A stretch of 64,000 nucleotides of DNA from JALYGY01 sp963800975. Lineage in GTDB: Bacteria; Actinomycetota; Rubrobacteria; Rubrobacterales; Rubrobacteraceae. Location: positions 414,758 through 478,757 of the forward strand of contig CAWDDB010000021.1 in NCBI GenBank assembly GCA_963800975.1, written 5' to 3'. A program made the translations under genes and the position numbers. The first letter of the stretch is position 1, and the number at the start of each line of letters is the position of its first letter. Below, piece by piece: positions 44,415 to 53,360 of the stretch. A model generated the notes under the pieces. It did no database searches and was not told the DNA's origin. It worked only from the letters and a program-made list of their open reading frames with translations.

Positions 44415-44732
44415 TCAGGGTCTTGGCGCCATCGTGACCAGCAGAACCAGGTTCTCTTGGGTCTCGTTGCGGACGCCGTGCGGCTCCCCGGCGCGGGCGA
44501 TAACCGCGTGCCCTTCGCCGAGGTCTTGCTCTTCGTCCCCCACGGCGAAGCGTCCCGTGCCCCGCAGAACCAGGTAGATCTTGTCCGAACCGTCGTGGGC
44601 GTGGACCTTCTGCGTCTGGCCAGGCAAGAGGCAGTAGGCGTCGTAGAAGAGGTGCGGGGAGTCGAAGAGGGCGTTCTTCTTCATCTTCTCTTCGGAGAAG
44701 GAGATCTGGGCGTCCAAGCGTTTGCTTTCCAA
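44415..44732 (-). CDS. Single-domain cupin protein
   Basis: 105-residue cupin_2. Metal-site motif 1 is GQTQKVHAHDGSDKIYLVLRG, motif 2 is EGHAVIARAGEPHGVRN. The metal ligands (His-His-Glu/Asp and His) are largely present. Function unknown: these may be metal-dependent oxygenases or isomerases, or simply sugar or ligand binders. Upstream of the hypothetical gene and downstream of the M24 gene on the same strand (34-base gap). Confidence 0.8.
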   Translation of the reverse strand: MESKRLDAQISFSEEKMKKNALFDSPHLFYDAYCLLPGQTQKVHAHDGSDKIYLVLRGTGRFAVGDEEQDLGEGHAVIARAGEPHGVRNETQENLVLLVTMAPRP

Positions 44733-44766
44733 GGCGTTCCTCTCGCTCTCTGGGTGCCGGTTCTGG

Positions 44767-45936
44767 CTAGGCTACCCTGAACTCTTTCGGAGAGTTCGTC
44801 AGGTTGCGGCAGCCTTCCTGCGTGACGACGACGAGGTCCTCGATGCGGACGCCGCCGACCCCGGGCTCGTAGAGGCCCGGCTCGACCGTGACCACGTCGC
44901 CCGCCTTGAGCTCCTCGTCCGCGGTCGAGACGCGCGGGGCCTCGTGCACCTCCAGGCCGACCCCGTGGCCGGTGCCGTGGAAAAAGCCCTCGGTCAGCGG
45001 CATGCCGGGCTCCTGGTCGTGCTTGCCAGTCCTGTAGCCTCGCTCGTGCAGGATATCCGAGACCCTGTCGTGAACGTCGCGGCCGTTTACCCCGGCCTTG
45101 ATCATCGACAGGGCGGCCTCCTGGGCTTCCAAAACGGCGTCGTACATACCCTGTAGAGCCTCGCTCGGCTCGCCCTTTACGAAGGTGCGGGTCATGTCTG
45201 CGTAGTAGCGGCTCTCTACGTCACGCGGGAAGATGTCCAGGATGATCGCCTCCCCGGCCCTGAGCGGGCCGCTGCCGCGCTCGTGCGGGTCGGCCGCCTG
45301 CGCGCCGCCAGCGGAAATCGTGCCCTCGTCGGAGGCGCACCCGCGTCGGAGGAGCTCGACGTCTATCTCGGAGCGCAGGATCTCGCTGGTCAGCGTCTCC
45401 CCGCGCCAGCGCAGCGTTCCGTCGTCTGCGACCTCGGCCTCCTCCAGGATCCCGACCGCGTGGGCGCAGGCCCCCTCGACCGCCCTCTGCGCCTTCTCGA
45501 TGTGCGAGATCTCCTCCTCCGACTTGACGCGCCGCAGCTCGGCGAAGAGCCTGCCGTCCGGCTCGACCCGGAGGCCGCGCGCCCTCAACTCGTCCGCGAA
45601 GGCCACCCCGAAGTGCGGCGGAACCACCACGGTGGAGCCCCCGGCCCCCGCCCGCTCCACCAGGTTCGTCGCGGCGGCCGCGAAGGCGCGGGACCCGCTC
45701 TTCAGATCCCTGGCCAGCTTGATCAGGTCCAGCTCCTCGAGCGAGACGAGCTCGTCGACGGGCGCGTCTTTCTCGGCCCGCCCGTACTCGAGGGAGGATA
45801 CGGCGAGGTATTTTCTGCCTGCCGCCCGCAGGCAGATCACGGGGTCGGGGGCCAGAAACCCCGAGAGGTGGTAGGCCGCCGCGTCGTGTTGCGGCGCGCT
45901 TATGACGAGAAGGGTTCGCTCGCCGTTGCTGTTCAT
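44767..45936 (-). CDS. M24-family peptidase (Xaa-Pro aminopeptidase type)
   Basis: 389 residues. N-terminal creatinase-like domain (about 1-135), then pita-bread domain. Metal ligands: two Asp in ILDIFPRDVESRYYADMTRTF, His in FHGTGHGVGLEVHE, Glu in VTVEPGLYEPG and Glu in RIEDLVVV. Typically cleaves X-Pro bonds. ATG 45936 with GGAAGGAG upstream is used; the frame extends to 46188 but with no family-like residues. Likely first gene of a three-gene operon with the cupin and hypothetical genes. Confidence 0.9.
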   Translation of the reverse strand: MNSNGERTLLVISAPQHDAAAYHLSGFLAPDPVICLRAAGRKYLAVSSLEYGRAEKDAPVDELVSLEELDLIKLARDLKSGSRAFAAAATNLVERAGAGGSTVVVPPHFGVAFADELRARGLRVEPDGRLFAELRRVKSEEEISHIEKAQRAVEGACAHAVGILEEAEVADDGTLRWRGETLTSEILRSEIDVELLRRGCASDEGTISAGGAQAADPHERGSGPLRAGEAIILDIFPRDVESRYYADMTRTFVKGEPSEALQGMYDAVLEAQEAALSMIKAGVNGRDVHDRVSDILHERGYRTGKHDQEPGMPLTEGFFHGTGHGVGLEVHEAPRVSTADEELKAGDVVTVEPGLYEPGVGGVRIEDLVVVTQEGCRNLTNSPKEFRVA

Positions 45937-46024
45937 GCGGCTCCTTCCAGGAGACGGATTGGCGCTCTTCGAGAGCACCCATTCTACAAGGACGCCCGCG
46001 CGCCAACCGGCCCGGACGCTCGTA

Positions 46025-46030
46025 TATAAT
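46025..46030 (+). promoter_or_regulatory. -10 element close to start (leaderless type)
   Basis: TATAAT nine bases before the ATG at 46040, no Shine-Dalgarno: transcript probably begins at or near the start codon. Confidence 0.45.
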
Positions 46031-46039
46031 CGGGGCGTG

Positions 46040-46282
46040 ATGACCGAGAAGGGCGACATGCGGAACAGGGTCGAGGAGACGCTCGACAAGGTGCGCCCCG
46101 CGATGCGGGCCGACGGGGGGGACGCCCGGGTCGTCGCGTGCGACGAGGAGACCGGCTCGGTCAGCATCCAGATGCTCGGCGCTTGCAAGGGTTGCCCGCT
46201 CTCCCAGCTGGACTTTGCCTACGCTATCGAGGGCTTGATCCGGCGCGAGGTACCCGGGGTGCGGGAGATCCTGGCAGTTTAG
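46040..46282 (+). CDS. NifU-like C-terminal Fe-S scaffold protein
   Basis: 80 residues equal to the NifU C-terminal (Nfu) domain. MRADGGDARVVACDEETGSV opens the beta-alpha unit; the cluster-carrying pair is GACKGCPLS (C-x2-C). Binds a transient 4Fe-4S cluster and hands it to apo-proteins. No other Suf/Isc genes are near. Divergent to the M24 gene. Confidence 0.9.
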   Translation: MTEKGDMRNRVEETLDKVRPAMRADGGDARVVACDEETGSVSIQMLGACKGCPLSQLDFAYAIEGLIRREVPGVREILAV

Positions 46283-46352
46283 CCCGGGCAGGCCATCGCC
46301 CTCGGCAGACCTTGCCACCACGGCACCACTTGGGCGAAGATACCCGAGCGCA

Positions 46353-47039
46353 ATGGACGAGAAGAACACCGCAGGTGGCGTGTGGCTGGGGGCTTTCGAG
46401 ATCATCCGGAGGTACCCGCTGACGACCCTCGCGCCGGCCGCGGTGCTCGGCGCCATCTCGGAGGCTCCGAGTTACCTGATCGACGATCGGCACCTCCTGG
46501 AAGACGCCATCTCGTTGGTGATCGGGTACGTCGCCTATTACCTGTACCTGGCGTACGCCGAGGGGATCGTCGAGGACGCCGAGCGGGGAACGGGTCGCGC
46601 TACGCCACAGGGCATGCACAGGGAACTGCTCCGAGCCGCCCCCTTTGTCCCGCGCGTCCTCCTGGCCGCGCTGATCACGATCCCGGCCATCGCCCTGGGC
46701 ACCCTCCTGCTCGTGGTCCCGGGGGTCTGGCTCTGCACGCGCTGGTCTCTGGGTACCCCGGTGATCTGTAAGGAGAACCTCGGCGCTATCGCGGCCATCC
46801 GCCGTAGCAGCGAACTGGCACGCGGTCGCTTCTGGTTCGTCTGCCTGACGGCGACGGCGGCATTCTACCTGGAAGGGGCCGTGATCCAGGCCGGAGGAGA
46901 GCTGGCGCTGTTTGCCACGGGGTCACACGAGTGGGGCGAGTGGGCGGGCAGCACTGCGGTCGCGATGCTGGCTATACCGTTGGCGGCCTTTGCCACGTCG
47001 TTGGTCCACTCTAGCCTTTCTAGTGGCGAACGCGCGTGA
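46353..47039 (+). CDS. Multi-pass membrane protein
   Basis: 228 residues with about five or six helices (YPLTTLAPAAVLGAISEAPS, LLEDAISLVIGYVAYYLYLA, LLAALITIPAIALGTLLLVV). The run LLLVVPGVWLCTRWSLGTPV resembles the DUF975/glycerophosphodiester-phosphodiesterase membrane-domain pattern (VPGI-x2-xxR), suggesting that family. Function unknown. ATG 46353 chosen by fit; no strong Shine-Dalgarno. Confidence 0.75.
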   Translation: MDEKNTAGGVWLGAFEIIRRYPLTTLAPAAVLGAISEAPSYLIDDRHLLEDAISLVIGYVAYYLYLAYAEGIVEDAERGTGRATPQGMHRELLRAAPFVPRVLLAALITIPAIALGTLLLVVPGVWLCTRWSLGTPVICKENLGAIAAIRRSSELARGRFWFVCLTATAAFYLEGAVIQAGGELALFATGSHEWGEWAGSTAVAMLAIPLAAFATSLVHSSLSSGERA

Positions 47040-47080
47040 TAACAACGCGTCTTTTCCTCGTTCGGGATTAGGGATATAGG

Positions 47081-47118
47081 GAGTAGGGAGTCGGGAAAAG
47101 CAATACGACTCCCTACTC
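47081..47118. repeat. Inverted repeat, possible terminator
   Basis: Thirteen-base perfect arms GAGTAGGGAGTCG and CGACTCCCTACTC around 12 bases. Between convergent genes, so may be a shared terminator. GGGAGTCGGGA also occurs near 57299. The rest of 47040-47197 shows nothing else. Confidence 0.5.
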
Positions 47119-47197
47119 TCGAAGCGAGCCTTTAGGCGAGCGCCTCCCGACTCCCGAACGCGCCGACAATCGTCTCCTAACCGGATCCCCGCTCTGG

Positions 47198-47752
47198 CTA
47201 CTGTTGTTCTTGCCTGGTTGTGCGCAGTGCCCCGGGCGGGAGGGCGTCTCTGGCATCCGCGAGGGCGTCAGTGGCCTTCTTGCGGGCCCCGCGCAGCCGC
47301 ACGCGCTCGAGCAGGCCGGCGTTCGGAAGCTTCTCGTTGATGAGGTGGGTGAGCGTGACCATGTCGTTCACGCACGCCTTGTACCCCAGGGTGCACATCT
47401 CGACCCTTATCTCCGAGGGCTCCTCGGTCAGGGTGCGGCGGATCTCCACCGCCCTCTCGACGATGGAGCGGGAGAGCGCCTCAGGCGAGTCCGTCTGGGA
47501 TGGTGTGGGCCAGTTGCCGGCTATGGCCTCGGGGGAGATCGCACGCATGCTGAAGGTGGTGCCAGATTTTCGGCGTAGCGTGAGGAGCGCGACGACGAGC
47601 GTTAGCGGCACGACCGGAGCGAGGAACAGGACCGGCGCCCCGGGTACCACGGTACCGAGCACGACCAGGCCGACGATCTCGACCGCCAGTATCAGAGCTA
47701 CGAACGCCAGGAACAAGTTACGGCACCTCTCCGCCACCCACCTAGGGAACAT
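47198..47752 (-). CDS. Hypothetical two-helix membrane protein
   Basis: 184 residues. Two adjacent N-terminal helices (LFLAFVALILAVEIVGLVVL and VLFLAPVVPLTLVVALLTLR), then a soluble helical part with LSRSIVERAVEIRRTLTEEP and LTHLINEKLPNAGLLERVRL. Not recognised; likely acts at the membrane. Start ATG 47752 or TTG 47782; the latter adds ten residues. Confidence 0.65.
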   Translation of the reverse strand: MFPRWVAERCRNLFLAFVALILAVEIVGLVVLGTVVPGAPVLFLAPVVPLTLVVALLTLRRKSGTTFSMRAISPEAIAGNWPTPSQTDSPEALSRSIVERAVEIRRTLTEEPSEIRVEMCTLGYKACVNDMVTLTHLINEKLPNAGLLERVRLRGARKKATDALADARDALPPGALRTTRQEQQ

Positions 47753-47937
47753 GATTCTATGTTTCTCGCGGCTGTTTGGCAAGAACTGCCCCGCGTAGTC
47801 CGGCGCGCCGCTACGCCTTCGTAGTCAAATCGTCTCATGGACGGGGCAAGTGTTGCCGCCAGCTTCACGCTTCCGGCACACCCATCGTCCGGGACGAGCA
47901 TGGAACGCGCCCCTGGAGGCATCGATTTGCAAGGCTA

Positions 47938-48921
47938 CTACTCAAAAGCATTCGTCTCCGGATGGAATTCTCGCTCCGGCGTCTGTTCGACGGCGATCAT
48001 CGGCCGGTCGTCCCTGTTGACGGTGAGCCGGAATACGTCCGGGCGCGCGTAGTGGCCCGCCACGTCGAGGTTCCACTTGGGTCCACGCATCTGCCTGGTG
48101 TCGAGCTCGGCGTAGATGATCCCCTCCTCGGCGTTGAGCGGCCCGGCCACCATCTTGCCGTCGGGGCTGACGACGGCGCTGTCTCCCTTGTTGATCCACT
48201 CGCCGACCTCGGAGTAGTACCTGGCCTTGAACTCGAACCGGTCGGGGATGTCTGCCTTGCGCATGGCGATCGAGCAACCTACCACGTAGACCCGGCCCTC
48301 CTTGGCGATGTGCCTGAGGGTGGAGAGCCAGGGCTCTCCGTTGTCCCAGGTCGGGGCGAGGTAGATCTGGGTGCCCCAAGCGTACATGGAGTAGCGCGCC
48401 AGCGGCATGTAGTTCTCCCAGCAGATCAGGCCGCCCAGCTTGCCGAGCGAGGTATCGTAGACTCCGAGGGTACTGCCCGAACCCTGCGCCCAGATCATGC
48501 GTTCGGGCGCCGTGGGGACGAGCTTCTGGTGCTTGCCCATCAGGTTTCCCTCGGGGTCGAGGTAGATCAGGGTATTGTACAGGCTCGCGTTGCTGGCCTC
48601 CGCGTTGCGCTCGTTGACGCCCATCGCGACGTAGACGCCGGCCTGCCTCGCCGCCCGGGAGAGTTCCTCGGTAACCGGGCCGGGCACCTCGACCGATTGC
48701 TCGAGCAGCTCCGCGTGGAGATCGGCCAGCAACCGGTGCTCCCCGGCCGGGATGCGCCAGATCCAGTCGGGGTAGGCGGGTATGAAGGCTTCGGGGAAGA
48801 CGACCAGGCGGGCGCCGTTGGCCGCCGCTTCGGCGATCAGGGCCCCGGCCTTCTCTACGGTTGCCTCGCGGTCCAAGAAAACGGGAGCGCTCTGCACCAC
48901 GGCGATCTTGAAGATTGGCAT
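47938..48921 (-). CDS. Nitrilase (carbon-nitrogen hydrolase family)
   Basis: 327 residues. Catalytic Glu-Lys-Cys: ARLVVFPEAFIPAYPDW, GKHQKLVPTAPERMIW and GGLICWENYMPLARYS. The CWENYMP form is typical of true nitrilases (branch 1), which turn R-CN into acid and ammonia. ATG 48921 with GGGAGAGGAAC upstream. Stands alone, with 148 bases without a gene upstream (48991-49138 holds the promoter of the next, divergent gene). Arylacetonitrilase or cyanide-type activity cannot be told from sequence. Confidence 0.92.
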   Translation of the reverse strand: MPIFKIAVVQSAPVFLDREATVEKAGALIAEAAANGARLVVFPEAFIPAYPDWIWRIPAGEHRLLADLHAELLEQSVEVPGPVTEELSRAARQAGVYVAMGVNERNAEASNASLYNTLIYLDPEGNLMGKHQKLVPTAPERMIWAQGSGSTLGVYDTSLGKLGGLICWENYMPLARYSMYAWGTQIYLAPTWDNGEPWLSTLRHIAKEGRVYVVGCSIAMRKADIPDRFEFKARYYSEVGEWINKGDSAVVSPDGKMVAGPLNAEEGIIYAELDTRQMRGPKWNLDVAGHYARPDVFRLTVNRDDRPMIAVEQTPEREFHPETNAFE

Positions 48922-49126
48922 GAACCGTTCCTCTCCCGCGCTGTCTCTATCCTCCCTCGACATTCTGACGCCACTAGCGACCCAGCACATCCCCCAAACG
49001 GCGTAGTTTTGTGCTATTTCTTGCCGGACCTCGGGCGTGGCCGCTCGCTCGTCGAGCGGCTAGGAACGGAGCCGTGGGGCGCCTGGCGGGGGTGCGAGAA
49101 TTTACGAAGGCCCCGGATTGCGCCTG

Positions 49127-49132
49127 TATAAT
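49127..49132 (+). promoter_or_regulatory. -10 element close to start (leaderless type)
   Basis: TATAAT six bases before the ATG at 49139, no Shine-Dalgarno. Confidence 0.45.
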
Positions 49133-49138
49133 CCGCCC

Positions 49139-49729
49139 ATGCCGACGCCAGACGTCTCCGAGTTCAGCCTGCAAAACCCGCTCTCCAGCGCCGTCGCGGT
49201 CGTCCGGGGCGTGCTTTTCTCGCCGAGACGCTTCTACCTTAGTTTCTCGCCCGAAGGGCCCATCAAGGAGCCCGCCGTCTTCGCGCTGCTGGTAGGGGCC
49301 GTAACTGCGTCCCTGACCGCGGCCGTGGCGATCGCCTCGAACCTCGTGTTCGGGGAGTTGAGCGCGGGCGAGGTCGGCCTGACGGTCGTACAGGCGGTGG
49401 TGTTCGCCCTGATCTTCCCGCTGGCCGTAGGCGTCGTGGCGGCTGTGTACCTGCTCTCCATAAGGACCTTCGTCGGGAAGGTGTCGAGCCTGCGCGAGGT
49501 CTACCGCATGGCCTCCTACGCCCTCGGGGTCGTGGTCCTTGCCTGGATCCCCATAATTGGGGCCTTCGCAGTCACCTACGCCCTCATGGTGGTGATGGGG
49601 ATCGCGGTGCGGATCGTCTACCGGACCTCATTCCTCACGGCCCTGGTGACCGCCCTGGTGAGCTTCGTGCCGATCAGCCTGGCCCTGATCTGGCTGCGCG
49701 TCACGACGGCCGGGCTGGCTTCCTGGTAA
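49139..49729 (+). CDS. YIP1-family membrane protein
   Basis: 196 residues, about five helices. The N-terminal motif SAVAVVRGVLFSPRRFYLSF is the usual membrane-proximal start of YIP1-domain proteins. Hydrophobic runs are FALLVGAVTASLTAAVAIAS, ALIFPLAVGVVAAVYLLSIR and others. Bacterial function unknown. Its 3' end overlaps the convergent gene by 29 bases. Confidence 0.8.
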   Translation: MPTPDVSEFSLQNPLSSAVAVVRGVLFSPRRFYLSFSPEGPIKEPAVFALLVGAVTASLTAAVAIASNLVFGELSAGEVGLTVVQAVVFALIFPLAVGVVAAVYLLSIRTFVGKVSSLREVYRMASYALGVVVLAWIPIIGAFAVTYALMVVMGIAVRIVYRTSFLTALVTALVSFVPISLALIWLRVTTAGLASW

Positions 49730-50507
49730 GGGCCGCGTACTCGTCCAGATCCCGCTCCACCCTGCCCCGCAACTCCGGCGGCATGGAGCCCAGCCGCCTG
49801 CGCGGATCGCGACCGTAGCGCCTCCGGAGCAACTCGCGCGAGATGGTCAGGTAGGCCCGGCGCGTTGTCAGCTCCTGCGGCACGGTCATCTCCCTCGGGA
49901 ATAAGCGGTAAGCGGCGTCCTCCCTCAGGCCGAGCGCCGGCGGCCCCAACCCTCCCTCGTTTCTCGTTGCGATCCGACGCTCCCAACGCTCCCGCAGAAG
50001 CAGCATCTCCTGGGTGTCCGGCTCCACGTTGAGGGGACCGGTCTCGAACGGGTCCTCGGCGGTGAACCCGAACGATTCCTCGAAGAGGCGGGCGGACTTC
50101 CCCGCACCGCGTAGTCGCACGTACTCGTACTCGCTCCTGAGCAGGATCAACTGCGCGTCGTAGTAGGCTCCGAGACCGTCGCGCGCCGGCCGCGCCGCGT
50201 CCAGGCCGCGCGCCGCGAGCATCCCGCGCAGAACGCCGACGCGTCTTGCCAGCCGAACCCGCTGCCAGAGGAACATCCCCCCGCCCGAAATGAGCCCAGC
50301 CGCCACCGGCATGACCGGCGCAACGGGCCCGGCCCACGCCGTGCCGAACAGCGGCGCGGAGAGGAGCACCAGCGCCCCCGCCACGCACACGACCGTGAAG
50401 GCCAGCTTGGTCGCCCGCTGCCCTCCACCAGCAGCGCCCGCGTACAGACTACCCAGCTCGTACCACAGCGTGAGCGTCTCTTCGACTGGTGTGCGGCCCC
50501 CGTGCAC
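49701..50507 (-). CDS. Hypothetical membrane protein
   Basis: 268 residues. Two hydrophobic helices (LAFTVVCVAGALVLLSAPLF and VAPVMPVAAGLISGGGMFLW) followed by an Arg-rich soluble part with an RRLGSMPPELRGRVERDLDE tail. Not recognised. Convergent with the YIP1 gene, sharing 29 bases; divergent from the PAP2-like gene with only 19 bases between the starts. Confidence 0.65.
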   Translation of the reverse strand: MHGGRTPVEETLTLWYELGSLYAGAAGGGQRATKLAFTVVCVAGALVLLSAPLFGTAWAGPVAPVMPVAAGLISGGGMFLWQRVRLARRVGVLRGMLAARGLDAARPARDGLGAYYDAQLILLRSEYEYVRLRGAGKSARLFEESFGFTAEDPFETGPLNVEPDTQEMLLLRERWERRIATRNEGGLGPPALGLREDAAYRLFPREMTVPQELTTRRAYLTISRELLRRRYGRDPRRRLGSMPPELRGRVERDLDEYAALTRKPARPS

Positions 50508-50526
50508 GTGCTAGATTCTAGCCGCT

Positions 50527-51093
50527 ATGGCCTCCCGCACCCCGGCACGCGTCATCTCGAACGTGCTCAACCCTTTCACGATCTTTACCGCGCTCTTTTT
50601 CTGCGTGGCCTTCTCGGAGAGCCCGACCTCGCTTGCGGTCCTGTACTCGGGCGTAGAGCTACTCGCCGCCGCGGCCGTTGCCGGGTTCGTGCTCATGATG
50701 CGGCGCCGCGCCCGCGTGGGGGACTTCTGGATCTCGACCCGCGCCGAACGCCTGATACCGGCCCTGTTCCTGCTCGCCGCCTTCGTGATCTTGCTAGCAG
50801 CCCTGGCGCTGCTCGATGCTCCTTCGAGCCTTTTCCTCCTGGCACTCTCTATGGGCCTGGCGAGCGCGGCCGTCGCCCTCGGCACGCTTATCTTCAAGGC
50901 CAGCGCCCACTGCACCGTCGCGGGACACGCCGCCGCCGCGGGGCTGTTGGTGCTGGGCGCCCCAGGTCTCGCCTTTGTCCTCGTGCTCCCACTCGTGGCC
51001 TGGGCAAGGGTCGCGCTCGGGGCTCACACGGTCGCCGAGACGCTCGTCGGCGCGATCGTAGGCGTGGCCTTCGCGATCCTGTTCCTGGCCTGA
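50527..51093 (+). CDS. PAP2-like membrane phosphatase
   Basis: 188 residues, five to six helices. The C-terminal half has the PAP2 layout: SAHCTVAGHAAAAG (S-x4-G-H type) and ARVALGAHTVAETLVGA (R-x5-H-x3-(D/E), PAP2 motif 3). Motif 1 (K-x6-RP) is not clear, so activity is uncertain. Possibly removes phosphate from lipid carriers. Start ATG has TAGATT 9 bases upstream and no Shine-Dalgarno. Confidence 0.65.
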   Translation: MASRTPARVISNVLNPFTIFTALFFCVAFSESPTSLAVLYSGVELLAAAAVAGFVLMMRRRARVGDFWISTRAERLIPALFLLAAFVILLAALALLDAPSSLFLLALSMGLASAAVALGTLIFKASAHCTVAGHAAAAGLLVLGAPGLAFVLVLPLVAWARVALGAHTVAETLVGAIVGVAFAILFLA

Positions 51094-51110
51094 CCCCTCA
51101 GACGTTCGGT

Positions 51111-51146
51111 TTGACAGCGAAAGTTAGTGAGTGTATAGCCACTAAC
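51111..51146 (+). promoter_or_regulatory. Promoter and operator of the TetR gene
   Basis: TTGACA at 51111-51116, 17 bases, then TATAGC at 51134-51139. GTTAGTG (51123-51129) and CACTAAC (51140-51146) form an inverted repeat with 10 bases between, covering the -10. It ends immediately before the ATG at 51147, so the transcript would be leaderless and self-repressed. A related site is at 51761. Confidence 0.7.
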
Positions 51147-51746
51147 ATGAGCGAGGGATCCAAAGCGCCGGCGTATCGGAAGACTTCCGCGGAACGGCGT
51201 GAGGCCGTGCTGGACGCGGCGGTGGTCGAGTTCGCCGAGAAGGGGCTGCACGGGGCGTCCACGGAGACGATAGCCGACCGGGCCGGCATCTCGCAGCCCT
51301 ACGTCTTCAAGCTCTTCGCCACCAAGAAGGGGCTTTTCATGGCAGCGGTGGAACGGGTGTGTGACCGGATCCTGGAGGCCTGGGAGGATTCGTTGAGGGG
51401 AGATCCCGAAGACCCCCTGATCGCGATGGGTGAGGCCTTCGTCGCGTTGACGTACCGTCGCGAGGAGCTCCTGATGGTGCTGCAGGCGTGCGCCGCCTCC
51501 AAGGACCCCGAGGTGCTGGATCTCATGCGGGGCCGGATGGAGCAGATGTACGACTACGTGGCCGGCGTCTCGGGAGAACCGAACGAGAACGTGCAGGCGT
51601 TCTTCGCCCAGGGGATGTTGCTGATCGTGGGCGCCGGCCTCGCCCTGCCCGCCATGGCCGAGACGAGCGAGTGGGCCCGCAGGTTCCTGGGGGTCAAATT
51701 CGAGCACGTGCAAGGGTCTCGAAGGGGGGGTCGGGCCGAAACATAA
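51147..51746 (+). CDS. TetR-family transcriptional regulator
   Basis: 199 residues. The helix-turn-helix (about 14-60) includes RREAVLDAAVVEFAEKGLHG and TIADRAGISQPYVFKLFATK. C-terminal ligand domain is helical and not diagnostic. The start ATG follows directly on the operator-like repeat, with no ribosome-binding site. It is followed after 67 bases by a flavoprotein gene that has a similar operator, so it probably represses both itself and that gene. Confidence 0.92.
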   Translation: MSEGSKAPAYRKTSAERREAVLDAAVVEFAEKGLHGASTETIADRAGISQPYVFKLFATKKGLFMAAVERVCDRILEAWEDSLRGDPEDPLIAMGEAFVALTYRREELLMVLQACAASKDPEVLDLMRGRMEQMYDYVAGVSGEPNENVQAFFAQGMLLIVGAGLALPAMAETSEWARRFLGVKFEHVQGSRRGGRAET

Positions 51747-51760
51747 AAAATTTGCGCATC

Positions 51761-51783
51761 TAAGTGAGTGAATAGTCAATTAC
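51761..51783 (+). promoter_or_regulatory. Second TetR operator before the flavoprotein gene
   Basis: 23-base segment that matches the site at 51124-51146 at 18 of 23 positions, including AGTGAGTG and the final AATTAC/CTAAC end. Lies 31-53 bases upstream of the flavoprotein start. Confidence 0.6.
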
Positions 51784-51816
51784 AAAACCAGCAAACCGTA
51801 AACGGAAGGAGAAGTG

Positions 51817-53308
51817 GTGGACGCTAGCATGAGCAAGACGAGGAGCGGCGACGGCGGGCACGCCGTGGTCATAGGTGGCAGCATGGCGGGGCTTCTGGCG
51901 GCCCGGGTTCTGGCGGATCGCTTCGGGAGGGTCACGGTGGTGGACCGGGACCGGTTCCCCGAAGAGCCCGACCACCGCAAGGGCGTGCCGCAGTCCCGTC
52001 ACGCGCACGGGATCCTGCCGCGGGGGCAGCAGATCATCAGCCGCCTGTTTCCCAGCATAGACGAAGACCTGCGCGCCGACGGCGCCATAGTGGGTGGTGA
52101 CGCCTACCTGGCTATCGTCTCGCCCGCGGGCAAGCTGCCCCTGGAACCGATCGAGGGCGAGGCAACCGGGGGCTTCTTCGCCAGCCGGTTTCTGCTGGAG
52201 TGGCACGTCCGCAACAGGCTTTCGGGGTACGAGGGGATCCGGTTCCTCGAAGAGCGCGAGGTCGGCGGCCTCGCGGCGGCCGAGGGAGGCGGCAGGGTCG
52301 TCGGCGTGAATGTTCACCGCAGGGGCGGTAACCTCGGCGCGGACGAAGAGTATCTGGCCGCCGACCTGGTGGTAGACGCCAGCGGCCGCAACTCCAGGGT
52401 GACCGGCTGGCTCGAGGAGCTCGGATACGGGACGCCGCCGGAGGAGACCATCGAGTCGGGCATCGGCTACGCCTCGCGCTTCTACGAGAAGCCGGCCGAC
52501 TGGCCCGGATCGTGGGAGGGGATCATCGTCAACGGCCGCCCGCCCGACTACCCGAAGGCAGGCCTGATCCTGCCGGTCGAAAACGGCCAGTGGCACGTTA
52601 CCGTGGGCGGCTTTGCGGGCAACCATCCCCCGACCGACGAGGAAGGATTCCTTCAGTGGGCCAGGGAGCTGCCCGACCCGAGCATCTACGAGGCCATCAG
52701 GGTTGCCAGGCCCGTGACCCCCATTCGGGGCTACCGCACCCCGCAGAATCGGCTCAGGCGCTTCGAGCGCCTCCCCCGCTGGCCCGAGGGGTTCATAGTC
52801 ACGGGTGACGCGGTGTGCGCCTTCAACCCCATCTATGGGCAGGGCATAACCGTCAGCGCCATGGACGCCGAGCTGCTCGAGGAGCGCCTGCGTCTCGAGG
52901 GCGGCGCCTGGCCTGGCTTCGCGCGGCGCTTCCAGAAGGAGTTGGCCGGGGTCGTCGCCACGCCCTGGACCATAGCCTCCTCGGAGGACCTGCGGCTGGG
53001 GCGTCGAGTCTTCGGGCGTCGGCCTGACCACTACCACCAGGCTCGTCCACCGCTACATGGACCTGGTCCTCAGGCGCGCCCGCAAAGACGCGCGCGTGGC
53101 CAATGCCTACTGGGCGGTGGTCGGGATGGTCGCGCCCTCCAGCTCGCTGTTCGGGCGGGACGTCCTTCCGGGCGTGCTCTCGGAGGCGCTGGGGCGCGTC
53201 GGCTCGGTGCTCGGCGAGAAGGCGCTCGACCTGGATGAGGAGTTCGCCCTCTCCTCCGAGGCTATCGACGCGCTGCGCGCCCGTCCGGCTGCACCCCTTG
53301 GGGCTTAG
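51817..53308 (+). pseudogene. FAD-dependent oxidoreductase (aromatic hydroxylase-like), frameshifted
   Basis: Flavoprotein of about 490 residues. FAD-binding HAVVIGGSMAGLLAARVLA is at the start, then QSRHAHGILPRGQQ, DASGRNSRVTGWLEE and VTGDAVCAFNPIYGQGITV, the second FAD motif. After EDLRL the protein turns to Arg-rich nonsense in the original frame. The family-like C-terminus (TTTTRLVHRYMDLVLRRARK, ending 53308) is in the next frame. Deleting one G of the GGGG run at 52998-53001 restores LGVESSGVGL. GTG 51814 or 51817 follows AAGGAG; ATG 51829 is too far. Controlled by the adjacent TetR by inference. Substrate unknown. Confidence 0.8.
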
Positions 53309-53360
53309 CGTGGGCGCTTCGGGAGCCACGAGTCCGCTGCGCGAAGGCGAGGTGAGGGTC

